Assembly (NCBI GenBank): GCA_022266195.1
Contig: WHVY01000004.1
Span: 4,667,501 to 4,731,500, forward strand
Length of the DNA stretch: 64,000 nucleotides
DNA from: Tetranychus cinnabarinus
Lineage: Eukaryota; Arthropoda; Arachnida; Trombidiformes; Tetranychidae
Direction of reading: 5' to 3'
Shown here: positions 25,401 to 37,225 of the stretch, one piece after another
Layout: each line of letters opens with the position of its first letter
How positions within the stretch are numbered: the first letter of the stretch is position 1
Notes under the pieces: generated by a model
What the model saw: the letters and a program-made list of their open reading frames with translations, nothing else
Told to the model about the DNA's origin: nothing
The model's database searches: none
Made by a program: the position numbers and the translations under genes

Positions 25401-28400
25401 AAATTTGATGGCTCTTAAGCAGTGTTTTGCTTTTTTATTTCTTACCATTCAAAGTTATGTGTGAGAAAAAACGCTCTTAATTGTTCATTTTGACGGTAAA
25501 CGAAAAGGTTGTACAATTGGTGAACAATATGTGTATTTATAACTGAATTAATGTAACAAGGTGAGCGAGTGAATTGAAAGAGAAAAGGTAAAATAAAGAA
25601 GAATCTTCGATATGAGAAAAAAAGTAAACTAAGCAGAGCGAAGTAAAAACCATTATAACAATCAGCTTTCACCTTTAAACTAATCAATGATCCAATCAAC
25701 ATAAGGAAGACTGAAAAGATGGTGAATACCAATTGGTAAAAAAAAGAGATTCACCAACTATCATGAAAGCGAAACGTAAACGATGGAAAATATGAATTGC
25801 GTTGAAATTGAAATGGCAATCAACTTACCGGCAAGAAAGTAAACATTGGCATTGCGATTGTCTGAGTTATCTTTTGCTGAGGTTGATGAAAAAGATGACT
25901 TGATGTGACTTGGTTGGTTCATATCGTCTAGTTTAGATTCAGTTATTCTGGACTCTTTGCTCATTCCGTTGCGATGAGCGGTTGATATTGATGAGGATGA
26001 AGAAGGTGTAGATAGTGAAGAGGATGATGAAGATGAAGGTGAAGATGAGAGGCGACTTTTAGCATCACCAGGTTTAAGGTCTAAACGATCGATTCCAAAT
26101 TCATCTTCACTGCGAAGTCCATTCTAAAAGGATTAAAATATTGTCGTTAGAAACTTAATGTCAATCAATTTAGATCAAAGTTGAAGGTTTAATTTGGGTT
26201 TAATTTGGTTATTAATGTTACTTTACAATTAAATGATGGTTAAGGGTGAAAATTATACTTGATTGTGACCTCAATAGATTAACATAAATACAATAATTGC
26301 AAGTAATGTTATTAAAAGATTGGCAAAATGAAGACATCATTTCATTTCTTTCAAAATTTAAATATTGATTCTATTTCATATTTCAACTCAATTTCAACCA
26401 GTCATTAAATTGTTGAGCTGTTTTGAAGAGTAGCCATAAGGGTGAAATTGTCTTGAATTGAGATTCTGTTTTTTCAATTTCCCAATGAATTGTTCAAGAT
26501 TTAACCTGTTACCTTAAGATGTTAGCCATTTTTGGGAAAATGTCACTTTCGTAAAAGATTATTTGAAAGGGTAAATGTAATACTTTCTTGGTTTTGTTAT
26601 TAAAATTCAAATGTGCTAATCATTTATTATCTTGACTTATCATGAGGCTAATTTTACCCTCTCAGGATGAAAGGGTGAAAGTAAGATTGACCAAAAAAAG
26701 TAAATGTTGCTTGACCAAGCAAGTTTGGCTTTTTTTTCTTCTTCTTTTTCATCTTCTGGTTTCTTTCTTACAGATATTGGTGATCATGATGAGAGTGATT
26801 TTTGAATGATAATACGTCAATAGCCGGCTTAGCTGAACTCACCCCAACCCAATAATATTGGGAACGGAAAAAAAATATCAACCTTGCAACAGAAATGAAA
26901 GCTTCAGGGTAACCGTTAAACCAGTATTTATCATTATTATTATTATATGCTTATAAATATATATATAAATAAATAACATGTAGATGGATGAGTATTTATA
27001 TTTATAATGAAATGAAATGAGCAATGAAAACGTCTAAACTTGACCTGAAAAGGGGCAAAAAATTTCTATTTCAAGTTCACTAACAGGTTCAACTAAAGTC
27101 AATTTTACTATTAATATTACACTTTTTCACCATTCTTTCACTTGTTTATCATCAAGATCATGTTATAATAATAATAACATTTTAATAAACTAAAAATTGG
27201 TTACATTGATTGTATTTCATTTTGATTCACCAAACGCTAAACTCATTTCTACTTACTTTCATTAATTCATGTTTCATGAAAACCTGAAACTGAGCTGGGT
27301 TAATTTGATTTACTTTCTTTGAACTATTGAATCAGTAATCAGTTTCACTTTAAATTCACAAAATTAAAACCAATTGTAAACATTAAAATGAATCTTTTAG
27401 ATATGCTGACATCTAGTTAATTAAGATGTTACTAGGACTAAGATTAACGGCTATAACCAATGACAACCAGATTTTAAACCAATCATTTTTAATTATGAAA
27501 TCCCTTTGGTTTTTAATGACAAGTTAATTAGCTTTGAATTAAAATTAATTAGTTGATCTTACCGAATGGAATCGTGATGCTGGACCAGATAATTTGAATG
27601 CAGATTCCCTTCTTGCTCCCATTACCACTTCAGCACTTACTGCCCAAGCTACAACTCCTAGTGATTAAAATAGGGGAAAGGTTAATTCGAGGTAAGATTT
27701 AATGTCTTTTCGTTTTGTTTCATTGTAATTAGATCAAGTTTATCTTTTTGCGTGTTTATTTGCTTATAGTTTCAATTAGTTGGTCTCTTGAATTGCCTTT
27801 TCATCTTCATCTTAAACACTACTAATTGTCCTTTAAGTACTTAAATAATTTAATAACCTTTAACAGCGTAAAAGGCTACTGATTTCTCATTTCTTCATTC
27901 CATTCTTTACTCATCAAAATTGCCTGTACCAATGAGTTTTCGTTTTTGATCAACTGGTGACAATTTAATGTATAAAATTGTTGTATCACTCAATTGTAAA
28001 TATATTTGACTGTCACTCTATTCTGGTTAAAATTCACATTCTTCAGTTTGCGATTACTTCACTTGCAATTTTCACTCTCTTTTTCGTCTGTATTTACCTC
28101 AAATCATCATCATTTTTGCTTTATATTGACAAGTATTTTTGATCTTTTTTTTTGTTATATAATTGTTATTAAGGTAGGCAAAAAGTGGTGAGAAAATAAG
28201 AAAGAAACTATTCAACGCAATAACAATCAGCAAAGCGAAGTGTTTACAATCACAATAAATGCACACTTTTCCCTGAAAGGTGATGGTGATGATAATGATG
28301 TAGACTAAATGATGACTTCTTCATCATCTCTCACCCTTGTTAACCTCCTTCACTTTTTTCCCTCATCCTTTTTATTTATCTCAATCATATAAGCGACAGG

Positions 28401-31400
28401 AAATTTAGTGACACAATTAAGGTCAAAACCTTTCTCAATCTGATACAGTAACAAAAAAAAATCAAAACATTTCCAATCATTTTGAATTAGCAATCCAAAT
28501 TCATAAAATTGACCACTTATAATCAAATCTAAATCACCATAACAGAGAAAATCGATCGTCAATTTCCGCTAATCCAAAGTCGTCATTTTCATTGAATGTG
28601 TCTTTTTGTTTTCAAATGATTTGATTATCAAATGATTAACCAATAAACCTAATTACCGGCTAATTTTCCAGTTTCAACCTAACAAAATCTTGCATAACCC
28701 ATTTAAACTGTAATACCTAAAAAAAGACACTTGTTTTATTATCATTATAAATATTATTGTTATGATCGTTGATTTAACAATTATTGGTAACATTTTAATG
28801 TTAGCTAAATAGTGTAGCTTATTAAATTTTGTTAACATACAACTGTAACTATTAAAGAGGCCATTAAACGTACTTTACTATCAATTGTTGTCTTGACTCT
28901 ATATAAGAAGTGAAAAAAGGATTAATTTCACAAATCTAATTCTTTCTTTCTAATTCTCTTTCAGATGGTACCAATGAAACTTGGATCGGTAATGATGATT
29001 GAACGATTAATATTTACCTATGATGGCTGCAAGTGCTGGCAATAAAAGACCTAATGAAAGTATCCATCTCATTCGTGTTTTGGCTTGTTCATTGGATGCA
29101 TCTGATCCTGGTGTTGATCTTCCAGCTGAAGATGGTGATCGACCACGGTGGTGATGATGGGATCGCATGTGTGAATGATGTCCATGATGGTGACTTCGAC
29201 CACAGCTTCCCTCTGCAATTAAATTTGATGGTCGAGGCATAGCAGTTGATATTTGGTTGATTTGAAAATGAAATTTTCAATGGTAAAGCAAACAGTAGCA
29301 AAAGGAAACAAATGAAGGAAAATTAATATCAAGACGATAACTCAATATTTAATCCTTATCAGCCGCACAATGGACGTTTGATTGTTGGACTTTTTTTCAA
29401 TTCAATCCACAATTTATTATTCAAAATTGAAGACAATTAAACAAAGACACACACGCATTTTAATAATGAACAAGTGTACATATGGCAAACAATGACAAGT
29501 GGACAATTGGATTAAAAAACCAAAACGGAATCCTACATTCGATGGACAAGAAAGAAACAACTAAAAAAGGTCGATCGAGAGAAAGAACCAATCGATGATG
29601 AAAAGTGTTTAATTAAAAAAGCACATGAAGTAAAAGTTTAAATCCAAATAGTGACCATTGAACACACAATAAGCCAAATGAGAAACTTGAAGAGTCTGGT
29701 CCGTTTAACGTTTGATTTGGTTTGAACGATAAGTTACTTTAAACTGACGGACAGAGTGATATTAAATCTAGAAGGATGTTACCTTCATATTGACTTTGGG
29801 TTAACTTAAAATAGAATCATCATTCAACTCTCTCTCTCTCTCGCTCTTTCTCAGCCTCATCTTCATCATCTTTGACTCTTCCTTCTAAAGTCCATTTAGC
29901 CTCTCTCTCTCCATCGTTATTCATCCCCTCCATCCTCATCATCATGGACTCATCTTGAGACCTACTTTTAAACGTTAACCTCTCTTTTGGCGATATTGTG
30001 TCACGGCATTAGAAAGAAACAGAAAAGAAAGGTGATGAGAAAGAAAGGAAAGAAATATTTACTCTTACTGATCATCAAAAAGATGATCAACTGTGAATTA
30101 AGATTGAATGAAACAAATCATAAATTGGGTAAACAGTTATTTTACTTCACATGAGGCTAATCTCACTGCGATAAATGCTGATCATCATTCATTGATTAAC
30201 TCATTTCATATAAATTTAACCACTTTCTCTCTCTTTCTCTCTTTCTCCTTTCATCACCAAAATAATATTTAAATTTTGTAAAATTTTCAATCAACTCCAA
30301 TCATTGTTTTATTATAAATATGAATTGTAATCTAAAAAGCAATGCTATTCAAGTTGTCTCAACTTGCTTTAAACGTCTTAATGTTAATGGTTGACATTGT
30401 TTTAATTTTTTCCCATAATTTTACTCTAATTAGATTAAACACAATTAGACAATTAAGAATGTACTTTGAAACAGTAAAATAAGTAAACTGAAAAATCTGC
30501 TAATCAACTGGATCAATTGAAGTAAATAATGTATTCACATTAATTGATTAAATTGAGGTCACAATCGAGTTGAGCAAATCACTAGCCAATAATTAAGTTA
30601 ATCAAAGATTTCAACTGGAACATAATTAATAACATTTAACAGGAAACTTGGCGATTAGTGAATTAAGAGGAGAATCTTCATTATTATTGTCAATTGAAGA
30701 AAACAAATGTCGATTGGAAAACAATTCAATTAACAATCAACGATTGACTTGATTGGTGAAAAGAAGATGTTAATGATTTTGATAATGATTTTAATGGTGA
30801 ATCTGATGATAACCATGATGATGATGATGATAAAGAGGAAAAGTTGAGAGGATTAAAAATGAGGATAACTTGAAATGCTACTGAAAGTTCAGATTATCTG
30901 TGCCGATGAACTTTCGCCATTTCTTATAAAAACTGACCCTTTATTCAAATGGCCTTAACCTTGCCTTTCATTCGTATTTTAAGCTTGATGGTTAATAATA
31001 AACGCAATAGCCTAAAGTCTTGAAAAATTAATTTCGTTCTTCTCAATACATATTTATATTTCTTCTTCTCGCATTACAATCAAATTGTTGGTTAACAGTT
31101 AAAGACACTATCAATTAGTTGTTGATTGTGATACAACTTTGAGTGAAAATTTATCTATTCAATGATATTTTTAACATTTCCAAATGATAAACATTTGCTG
31201 TTTCCAGGTTAACCATGAATATGTTGAACCCTTTTTATGTTGCTTTTTGTTTTGTTTAACCATTTTTTTGATCACCTTTTTTGATCCTCAATTGTTCAAC
31301 TCGCTTGATTAGTGTCAATTTAATGGTAATTATGATAATTATGGACTTTCATTATTTCCATAATCGGATCAGATTATTCTTAACTTTCACTGTTTTTTGG

Positions 31401-34400
31401 TTAGGATTGATGCAACCAGACAACTTGATTTCAATTTAATCATTGTTGGTTTCAATTTTAGTTTGGCACATTTTGAGACAATTTAAAGTAATTATCATTA
31501 ATTAAGCTGCAATATACAGTATGGAGCAAAAAAACTGTCACTTCTTCTTCTTTCACAAATCATGTTAAGGATTTGATACTCTTTGAAGTATCTTAATTTA
31601 ATTTTTAGATCTTGATCATGGATCATTAAGGAGTATATACAGAGATTTTGGAGGGTAAATTAAGCATATTAATTTAGATATTGAACCTAAAAATGGCTAA
31701 TTTGAATAAAAATTGTGCAAAAAGATTGGAAGTTTCTTTTGTATTGAAAAATATAACTAATAATATTGAAAAATGTGCCAAATTGACGGATGTTAGTCCA
31801 AGGACTGTAATTCGAGTGAAAAAAAGGTTAATGAATGGTCAATCAATGGATAGAGTCAAAGGTTCAGGACGTAATACTAAATTAGATGTTACCGCCAGGC
31901 GGCGCCTTGGTCGAATCGCTCAACATAACCCAGTTTTATCGAACCAAATGATCGCAAATCGACTGAATTTTCTTGGTTCAGCTCAAGTGAGTAGATTTAC
32001 TGTTGGAAGAGAGCTGAAAAAACTTGGGATTAAAAGATTTAAACCTAAATTCAAGCCCCTCCTTACCGATCGACACATTGCAAGTCGAATTGAATTTTGT
32101 CAGGCAAACTCGAACCGAGATTGGACAAATGTTGTTTTTTCTGACGAGGCTTCATTTCAACTCAACTCAAATTCAATAAAATTGCTCGGCAGAACAGCTA
32201 AAACCATTCAACGACCGAAATTCAGTCCCAAAGTTATGTTCTGGGGAGCAATTTCACTCAGGGGACAATCACCAATTAAAATTTGTTTAAAATCGATAAA
32301 TTCAGATGAATATATCAAAACAATGGAGGATTTCATGATTCCTACAATGTCAACATTTTATCCTGAAGGTTTCATATTCCAACAGGATAATGCACCATGT
32401 CATGTCAGCTCAAAAACTTTGAAATTTTTCGACGAATCGAACATCGATGTTCTGACCTGGCCCGCTAATTCACCTGACCTCAACCCGATCGAGAATGTTT
32501 GGGGTTTAATGAAACAAAACCTTGCCAAAATGAAAATATCTTCAATTCAAGATTTGAAACAAAAAATTCAGGATTTATGGGACAATTTATCCCATGACTA
32601 TCTCACTTCTTTGATAAATTCAATGGATGAACGAGTTAAATTATGTATTGAGGCAAAAGGTCGACATATTCCATATTAATTTTTTCATATAATTAAAGCT
32701 TAACGATTAAACTTTTGAATTCAAAATTTTCATCCATATTGATCGATTCTGAGAAAAATTGTCTTGGTTTTTCTAAGTGACAGTTTTTTTGCTCGATACT
32801 GTATTTCCACTTTATCATCATTAGAGTTCAAGTATCCAATTTGAATGGTAAAAGACAATGTTTTACACCAATAGACAATTGGAATTGAAAGGATAAAATT
32901 AGATTCAAATTTTTCCTTGTTTATTGTTTCAATTTAATGGTTGCTTCTTATTTGTAGTTTATTTGGTCATTTTTAGACTCTAATGGTCAGGTAAAACTGA
33001 TAGATTAATGTAAATTTAATGATGGTCAAATGGGCTCAATGATGGGCTCAATTTGTTTGGGTTAAATGTTTGGGTCACTTTGTTTAGTCACATTTGATTG
33101 ACTAAATTGTTGATTTTGTTGGACAATATAAAGTCTCATATTGTTTAATGGTTTACAACAATTTGCTGGTTAAAAATGCGTTGAAAATTGAACCTTGATC
33201 ATAATAAAGACTTGTAATCACAATTTTAAACGGAAAAGTGTCATTTTCTTGGCTTTAAGGTTTCTTCATTTACTGTAAGGTAATCTAGAATGACAATCTA
33301 TTAATATGTGTATCTTGAGACACACTGTTTACAGGCAATGATTAAAGTTTTAAAAGATGAAGATGAGGATGAAAATGATGGTGAAACGGGAACAATAAAT
33401 GAAAATAAGGTCATTTTCACTTGTATTCAAAAATAATCAGGATTTTCAGGGTTTACGAAAGGAAGGAGAAACATGATGATGTTGACGCTGTTGATGGTGA
33501 TGATGTTAATGAGGAGTTACAATAAGAGATGAAAATTAAACAGAAGCAATCAGAAAATTATGAATGCTCTAAAATAGAATCAGCATTGTCATTAACCACA
33601 TGAAATTGGACTTGTCTTTAAATTTAACCACAATTAACTTTCTCCAAATTTGACCTTTTCCGTTGTCTTTTTTCCATACAATAACATGCAACCCAAAAGT
33701 TAGGAGACGTTGACTAAAATTTCAATTTAATGATTGAAAAGTACTTTTTCTTTCAAAGATTCCAGCCTAATTTTAATCATTAAAACCTCTATTAAAGTCT
33801 CCACAATTAAGCGAGCAACACAAAATCAAAGGCTTAATAGTCACAACAATTTATACCAACATTTGCAAGTCTGTAGAGAGAAACACTTCATTAAACCAGA
33901 ATATTTGATGGTAATTACCTTTTAATTTATCACATCTAAATTTAGGAAGAAATCAGACAAAATTAAGTATAATTTAAAAATCCATTGGTTTAATTGTAGT
34001 TGATACAATTGAGGAGAAACACTAAAATACTTTAATTGACAATTGAATAATTAAAAGCTAGCCAACTTAACAGTTTCAAAGGTTAATCTTTAACCGGTAA
34101 AATCGCAACACATGATCAATTAGTGAATAAAATCTCCCAAAGATGGCTCTAAATAAGCAACCAGTTTTTAACCTAAAATTAAAATTATTGGAAGCATTAA
34201 TTTGAATCACTCTATTAATTGTAATTATTTGTGTTAAATTATATAGATTTTTAGATAATAAAAGTTCCACTCGATAGAGCTATTCTTCCTTCCGATCATG
34301 AGCTGAAATGTTGGTAAACAAAAGAAAGAAAAGCTTAAAATGTAACAATTTTCTCATTGCTATTGATATCCATTGCTATCTAAATTAATGATATTGTATT

Positions 34401-35495
34401 GTTGAAATTTTAAACAATAGGAAGGAGCAATTTCAACGAAAATAAACTAATCAAGATGCTTTTTTAGGGACTAATTGTCAGGTTGATTAAGATGATGAAT
34501 TAGATCAAGTTGTTACTAAACGACAAATTAAATTATCAAAATGAGGAATCAAGATGAACATGAAAACTGATGAGCATTAAGTTAACCATCTTTGAAGCGT
34601 TATTTACAGTTGATTGGCTTACAATTTAGTCCATAATTTTGACAATGATTGTGTTATCATTTAGGTCTACAAATTGTCAGCTATCGGTTAAGATGGTAAA
34701 GATTGGCTTTTCATTAATAGATTTTCGTTTAATTTTCGTTAATTAAAATGGCTGGTAATGATTGTAATCTGGTAAATTTGTCTTCTCATTTTACTAAAGA
34801 TTATTGAAGGTAAAATGACTATTAGAGAGACAGGTACATGGTTGAGATTGAACTTTGAAAATGAGTTGAATTATCAAGCTTGATTAGGATTGGTTGAGTA
34901 ACCAGTTGTTAAAACAAAATTGTAATTTGAAGTTGATCGGTCAAATATAATTTCCTGTTAAACCAGATTCAAGTTGATCATCATTATTAACCCATTGAAC
35001 AAACAAGATGTTGACGCTTACTGGATAACCAGTTGTAAGTTAGTAATGTTATTTCACTACCTTTAACAATAATAATAATAACAATTATCACTGCAGGGAA
35101 TTAATCACAGCACAGATATTCAAATGAATATTAACAAAATTATCAATTTTCAGCTAAACTCGTTTCCATCATCAGTTTATTGACTTTAGGTTTAATGTGA
35201 AATGTTGATGTAAAATGTAAACCGATAGCAAGTTCAACAATAACAATCAATAAGAAATTGGCGAGAAATTTGTTGATTTGATATGTAAAAGGCACAAATT
35301 TTCAGGTTTTAAGGAAAAACAAATTATCTCTTCCATTGCTCAGAGTCTTTGGATAAATTCTGGATGAATATCAGATGAAATTTGCAGAAGACACACAATC
35401 TAAGTCCATGGCAGCTTTAATAAGGAAACACGATTAGTTAAAAACAATATTCACTTACCGTAATCACTGGCATAATCCATCTGAAAGTTATCCAT
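22496..35495 (-). CDS. Unrecognised single-pass membrane protein, His/Gln/Pro-rich, five exons
   Basis: Exons 35495..35459, 29212..29018, 27657..27563, 26123..25829 and 23898..22496; all junctions agree in phase (1,1,0,1), giving 674 residues. An in-frame TAA precedes the first ATG; a second ATG at 35,480 follows a CAG and could be the start instead. Residues 13-60 are His/Arg/Ser-rich with a repeated HHHGHHSH-like pattern. Residues about 62-86 are one strong hydrophobic segment (WILSLGLLLPALAAIIG, then VVAWAVSAEVV), preceded by basic KTRMR, which suggests a cytoplasmic N-terminus. A long, probably disordered Ser-, then Gln/His/Gly-rich region follows (poly-Gln/His near 440-465). The last 65 residues are less repetitive: SPLGIFKTLLLPLLPKPRVN, then NGKVVFGVVLE, a run of ten prolines and a basic end. 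I do not recognise the family; the ordered C-terminal motif looks like the conserved part. Intron 1 carries a Tc1 element. Confidence 0.72.
23899..25828 (-). other. Intron 4 of the membrane-protein gene
   Basis: Bounded by donor CCG|GTAAGT and acceptor TTTTTCATCAACAG. Several short open frames lie inside but none resembles a protein. Nothing else was seen. Confidence 0.7.
26124..27562 (-). other. Intron 3 of the membrane-protein gene
   Basis: Donor TCG|GTAAGA, acceptor CCTTTTAG. It contains an AT/ATA microsatellite near 26,955-26,975 and ATT runs around 26,930 and 27,165; no gene. Confidence 0.7.
27658..29017 (-). other. Intron 2 of the membrane-protein gene
   Basis: Donor TAG|GTAAAT splitting a Gly codon inside the membrane segment, acceptor ATCACTAG. 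No gene or repeat recognised. Confidence 0.65.
29827..29850. repeat. CT dinucleotide microsatellite
   Basis: Interrupted CT run in intron 1 of the membrane-protein gene. Confidence 0.7.
31517..32801 (+). mobile_element. Complete Tc1-family transposon (1,285 bp)
   Basis: Terminal inverted repeats of 27 bp with one mismatch lie at 31,517-31,543 and 32,775-32,801; the outer bases read CAGTATGGAGC on the left and CAGTATCGAGC inward from the right. Both ends are flanked by TA (31,515-31,516 and 32,802-32,803), the target duplication of the IS630/Tc1/mariner superfamily. The interior holds one uninterrupted transposase gene, so the element is structurally complete. It sits in intron 1 of the minus-strand membrane-protein gene, in the opposite orientation. 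Confidence 0.95.
31693..32679 (+). CDS. Tc1-type transposase, DD34E, apparently intact
   Basis: 328 residues from the first ATG, the usual size for Tc1 transposases, which cut and paste the element into TA sites. The N-terminal half is a paired helix-turn-helix DNA-binding region with VSPRTVIRVKKRL, a GRPR-like linker (GSGRNTK) and a second HTH (NQMIANRLN). The catalytic triad is visible: Asp in VVFSDEASFQ, Asp in FQQDNAPCH and Glu in SPDLNPIENVWG, with 34 residues between the second Asp and the Glu. There is no stop or frameshift, and the end (AKGRHIPY) is typical of the family. Four in-frame codons upstream begin with TTG and are not needed. Intactness suggests recent activity, but transposition cannot be judged from sequence. 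Confidence 0.95.
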   Translation: MANLNKNCAKRLEVSFVLKNITNNIEKCAKLTDVSPRTVIRVKKRLMNGQSMDRVKGSGRNTKLDVTARRRLGRIAQHNPVLSNQMIANRLNFLGSAQVSRFTVGRELKKLGIKRFKPKFKPLLTDRHIASRIEFCQANSNRDWTNVVFSDEASFQLNSNSIKLLGRTAKTIQRPKFSPKVMFWGAISLRGQSPIKICLKSINSDEYIKTMEDFMIPTMSTFYPEGFIFQQDNAPCHVSSKTLKFFDESNIDVLTWPANSPDLNPIENVWGLMKQNLAKMKISSIQDLKQKIQDLWDNLSHDYLTSLINSMDERVKLCIEAKGRHIPY

Positions 35496-36500
35496 TATCA
35501 GTTATTTGGATATATTTCGACTTTAAATGGTGAATTTATTTTCAGCAATTTGTGTGTTTAACTAGAAGCGGTAAAATACAATTGATTGGCATGGCAGTTG
35601 AAGAGTCCGATTTATATCAGAAAACACTGAGATTGGTTGAGATTGATTCCATAGGTTTACAATGTTTTGTTTGAATTGAAAAATACAGATGATGTTGATT
35701 TTTCCATCAATTTTAGCACTGAATTCAATGTTAAATCACTTTGGAAGCAATCATGAGAGTTAATCAACAGAGTTAATCCTGTGATTTGTTGAGATTTGCA
35801 CAGAAATTAAGAGACTCGGCACAGATGATGTTTAATGTAACAAGAGTATATCCAAAAGGACAAGGATGGAGATGAAGACGGAAATGATTGGCTACGAGAA
35901 GCTAGAAAACTTGATCTTCTTGATTCAGTTTAACCCGACAGGTAAATTAGGCTGGTCCATGAAGTTGATTATTAAAATTGTGTTTAAAAGGTAAAATGTT
36001 GATGCTTCTCTTTTTTTCTCTCGGAACTTGATCACTACACCAATAGGTTGAGTTGAATAACAAGTTAACGGGATTATATTGATGTTGTTGATGATGATGA
36101 TAAAGACGTGCAAGGTAATAACAGTAGTTGGGTTAGCATGTAAGCAGGTAAAAAAGGTAAAGAAAGAGAAGAAAAGTAAGAAAAAGATTGTTGTGATGAA
36201 AGATGGATGATAGTTATTACTTGCTCCTTTTTGTTGCTCATTCCCGCCTTAAGGTGATTAACATTCACAAGTATATGAACAAACTGGAAATAATCTTGTG
36301 TCAATCATTTGCATAAATTTGAATTTGTTGTAATTTGCTCATTGTTAATCGTTTTTTCACTTGTCAATACTACAGCTGATTTAATTTGATGGTCAATGCG
36401 TGAGTTACAGATTTGGAAATCTGAAAGACAAAAGAGTCATTAGCTTTTCAATGAACATCTTTTTACTCACACACATCTTACTTTATGAATTTATTACTAG
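35496..36500. other. Upstream region of the membrane-protein gene
   Basis: No coding exon supported; short GAT-rich tracts occur (near 36,090-36,105). It probably contains the promoter or 5'UTR exon of the minus-strand membrane-protein gene. Confidence 0.4.
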
Positions 36501-37222
36501 GTCAGCCGTGAAGCGGCGTAGTCTGAGCGAGCGTGCAGAGGGCTAAGGAGACTGAATTCTGAGGGTTTTAAAAATTTGATTAGTCTGCATGCTAAATGGC
36601 AATATAACATAGAAAATTCCGATTGATGGAATACCTTTATTATCACTTATTATCACTGTTTTTAATGTAAGCAAATGGTTTAAAGTTGTAACAAAAAAAT
36701 TTTGAAAATTTCCGAAAAAATAGGTTTTACTTGCTCTACCATAAACTTGGTCAGCTAAACCGATTTTTATTTCAAGTTTTCATAGTAAAATTAAAAGCTT
36801 TATAAGAAAAAGACTTGAACAAAAATGTAGAATGAAGTGTTATAGAATTCCAGAAAAAACGACTTTTATGCAGTTTTTTTGGAAACGGATGTTTCAAAAC
36901 CGGAAATTCAGTATCGATGGTGAAGAAGACCATGTGTTGTATACGCAGTGTAAGTACGCAAGTCGTCAACGCGAATCTACGCACTCCTTGATGATTTTCG
37001 TGTAAAACCCTTTTTAGCCTATAAAACCTGCTGGGCATTTTTTTTCGCGAAAAAAAAACCTTTCAGAAATTCTTTAGATTTGTGTGATGAGCTATCGTAA
37101 GTTTGAATGTAGTGAGTTGAATGGTTGCTGTGATAATGTTTAAAAAAGGTGAAATTTTGGTAGTGTAGGGAGGGAAATTATAAGTCTTTGCTTCGCTCAG
37201 ACTAATTAAATTTAGACCTAAT
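36501..37222. mobile_element. Possible unclassified inverted-repeat element
   Basis: A 12-bp perfect inverted repeat, TAGTCTGAGCGA at 36,519-36,530 and its complement at 37,193-37,204, brackets a segment less AT-rich at its left end than its surroundings. GGTCA at 36,500-36,504 and TGACC at 37,221-37,225 form a weaker outer pair. No transposase; an 88-codon minus-strand open frame (36,772-37,038) resembles nothing I know. Element limits and class are uncertain. Confidence 0.4.
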
Positions 37223-37225
37223 GAC

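Larger units (their letters stand above)
29213..35458 (-). other. 6.2-kb intron 1 of the membrane-protein gene
   Basis: Joins the short first exon (donor TACG|GTAAGT) to exon 2 (acceptor TTTAATTGCAG). It hosts the complete Tc1 transposon at 31,517-32,801 and pyrimidine-rich CT repeats near 29,827-29,850 and 30,225-30,250. The remainder is AT-rich with no exon seen. Confidence 0.65.

Noticed and set aside
29089..29301. ATG at 29,240 as start of the membrane-protein gene, and neighbouring minus-strand frames
   Set aside because: An in-frame stop lies just upstream and an acceptor (TTTAATTGCAG) at 29,213 joins in phase to the upstream exon at 35,459, so this ATG is probably intronic. Kept as the alternative model.
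36500..36560. Possible tRNA or structured RNA in the less AT-rich segment
   Set aside because: No B-box (GGTTCGAAT-like) and no cloverleaf pairing found by eye; better explained as the end of a repeat element.
36772..37038. 88-codon minus-strand frame inside the inverted-repeat element
   Set aside because: No resemblance to transposase, integrase or helicase motifs.
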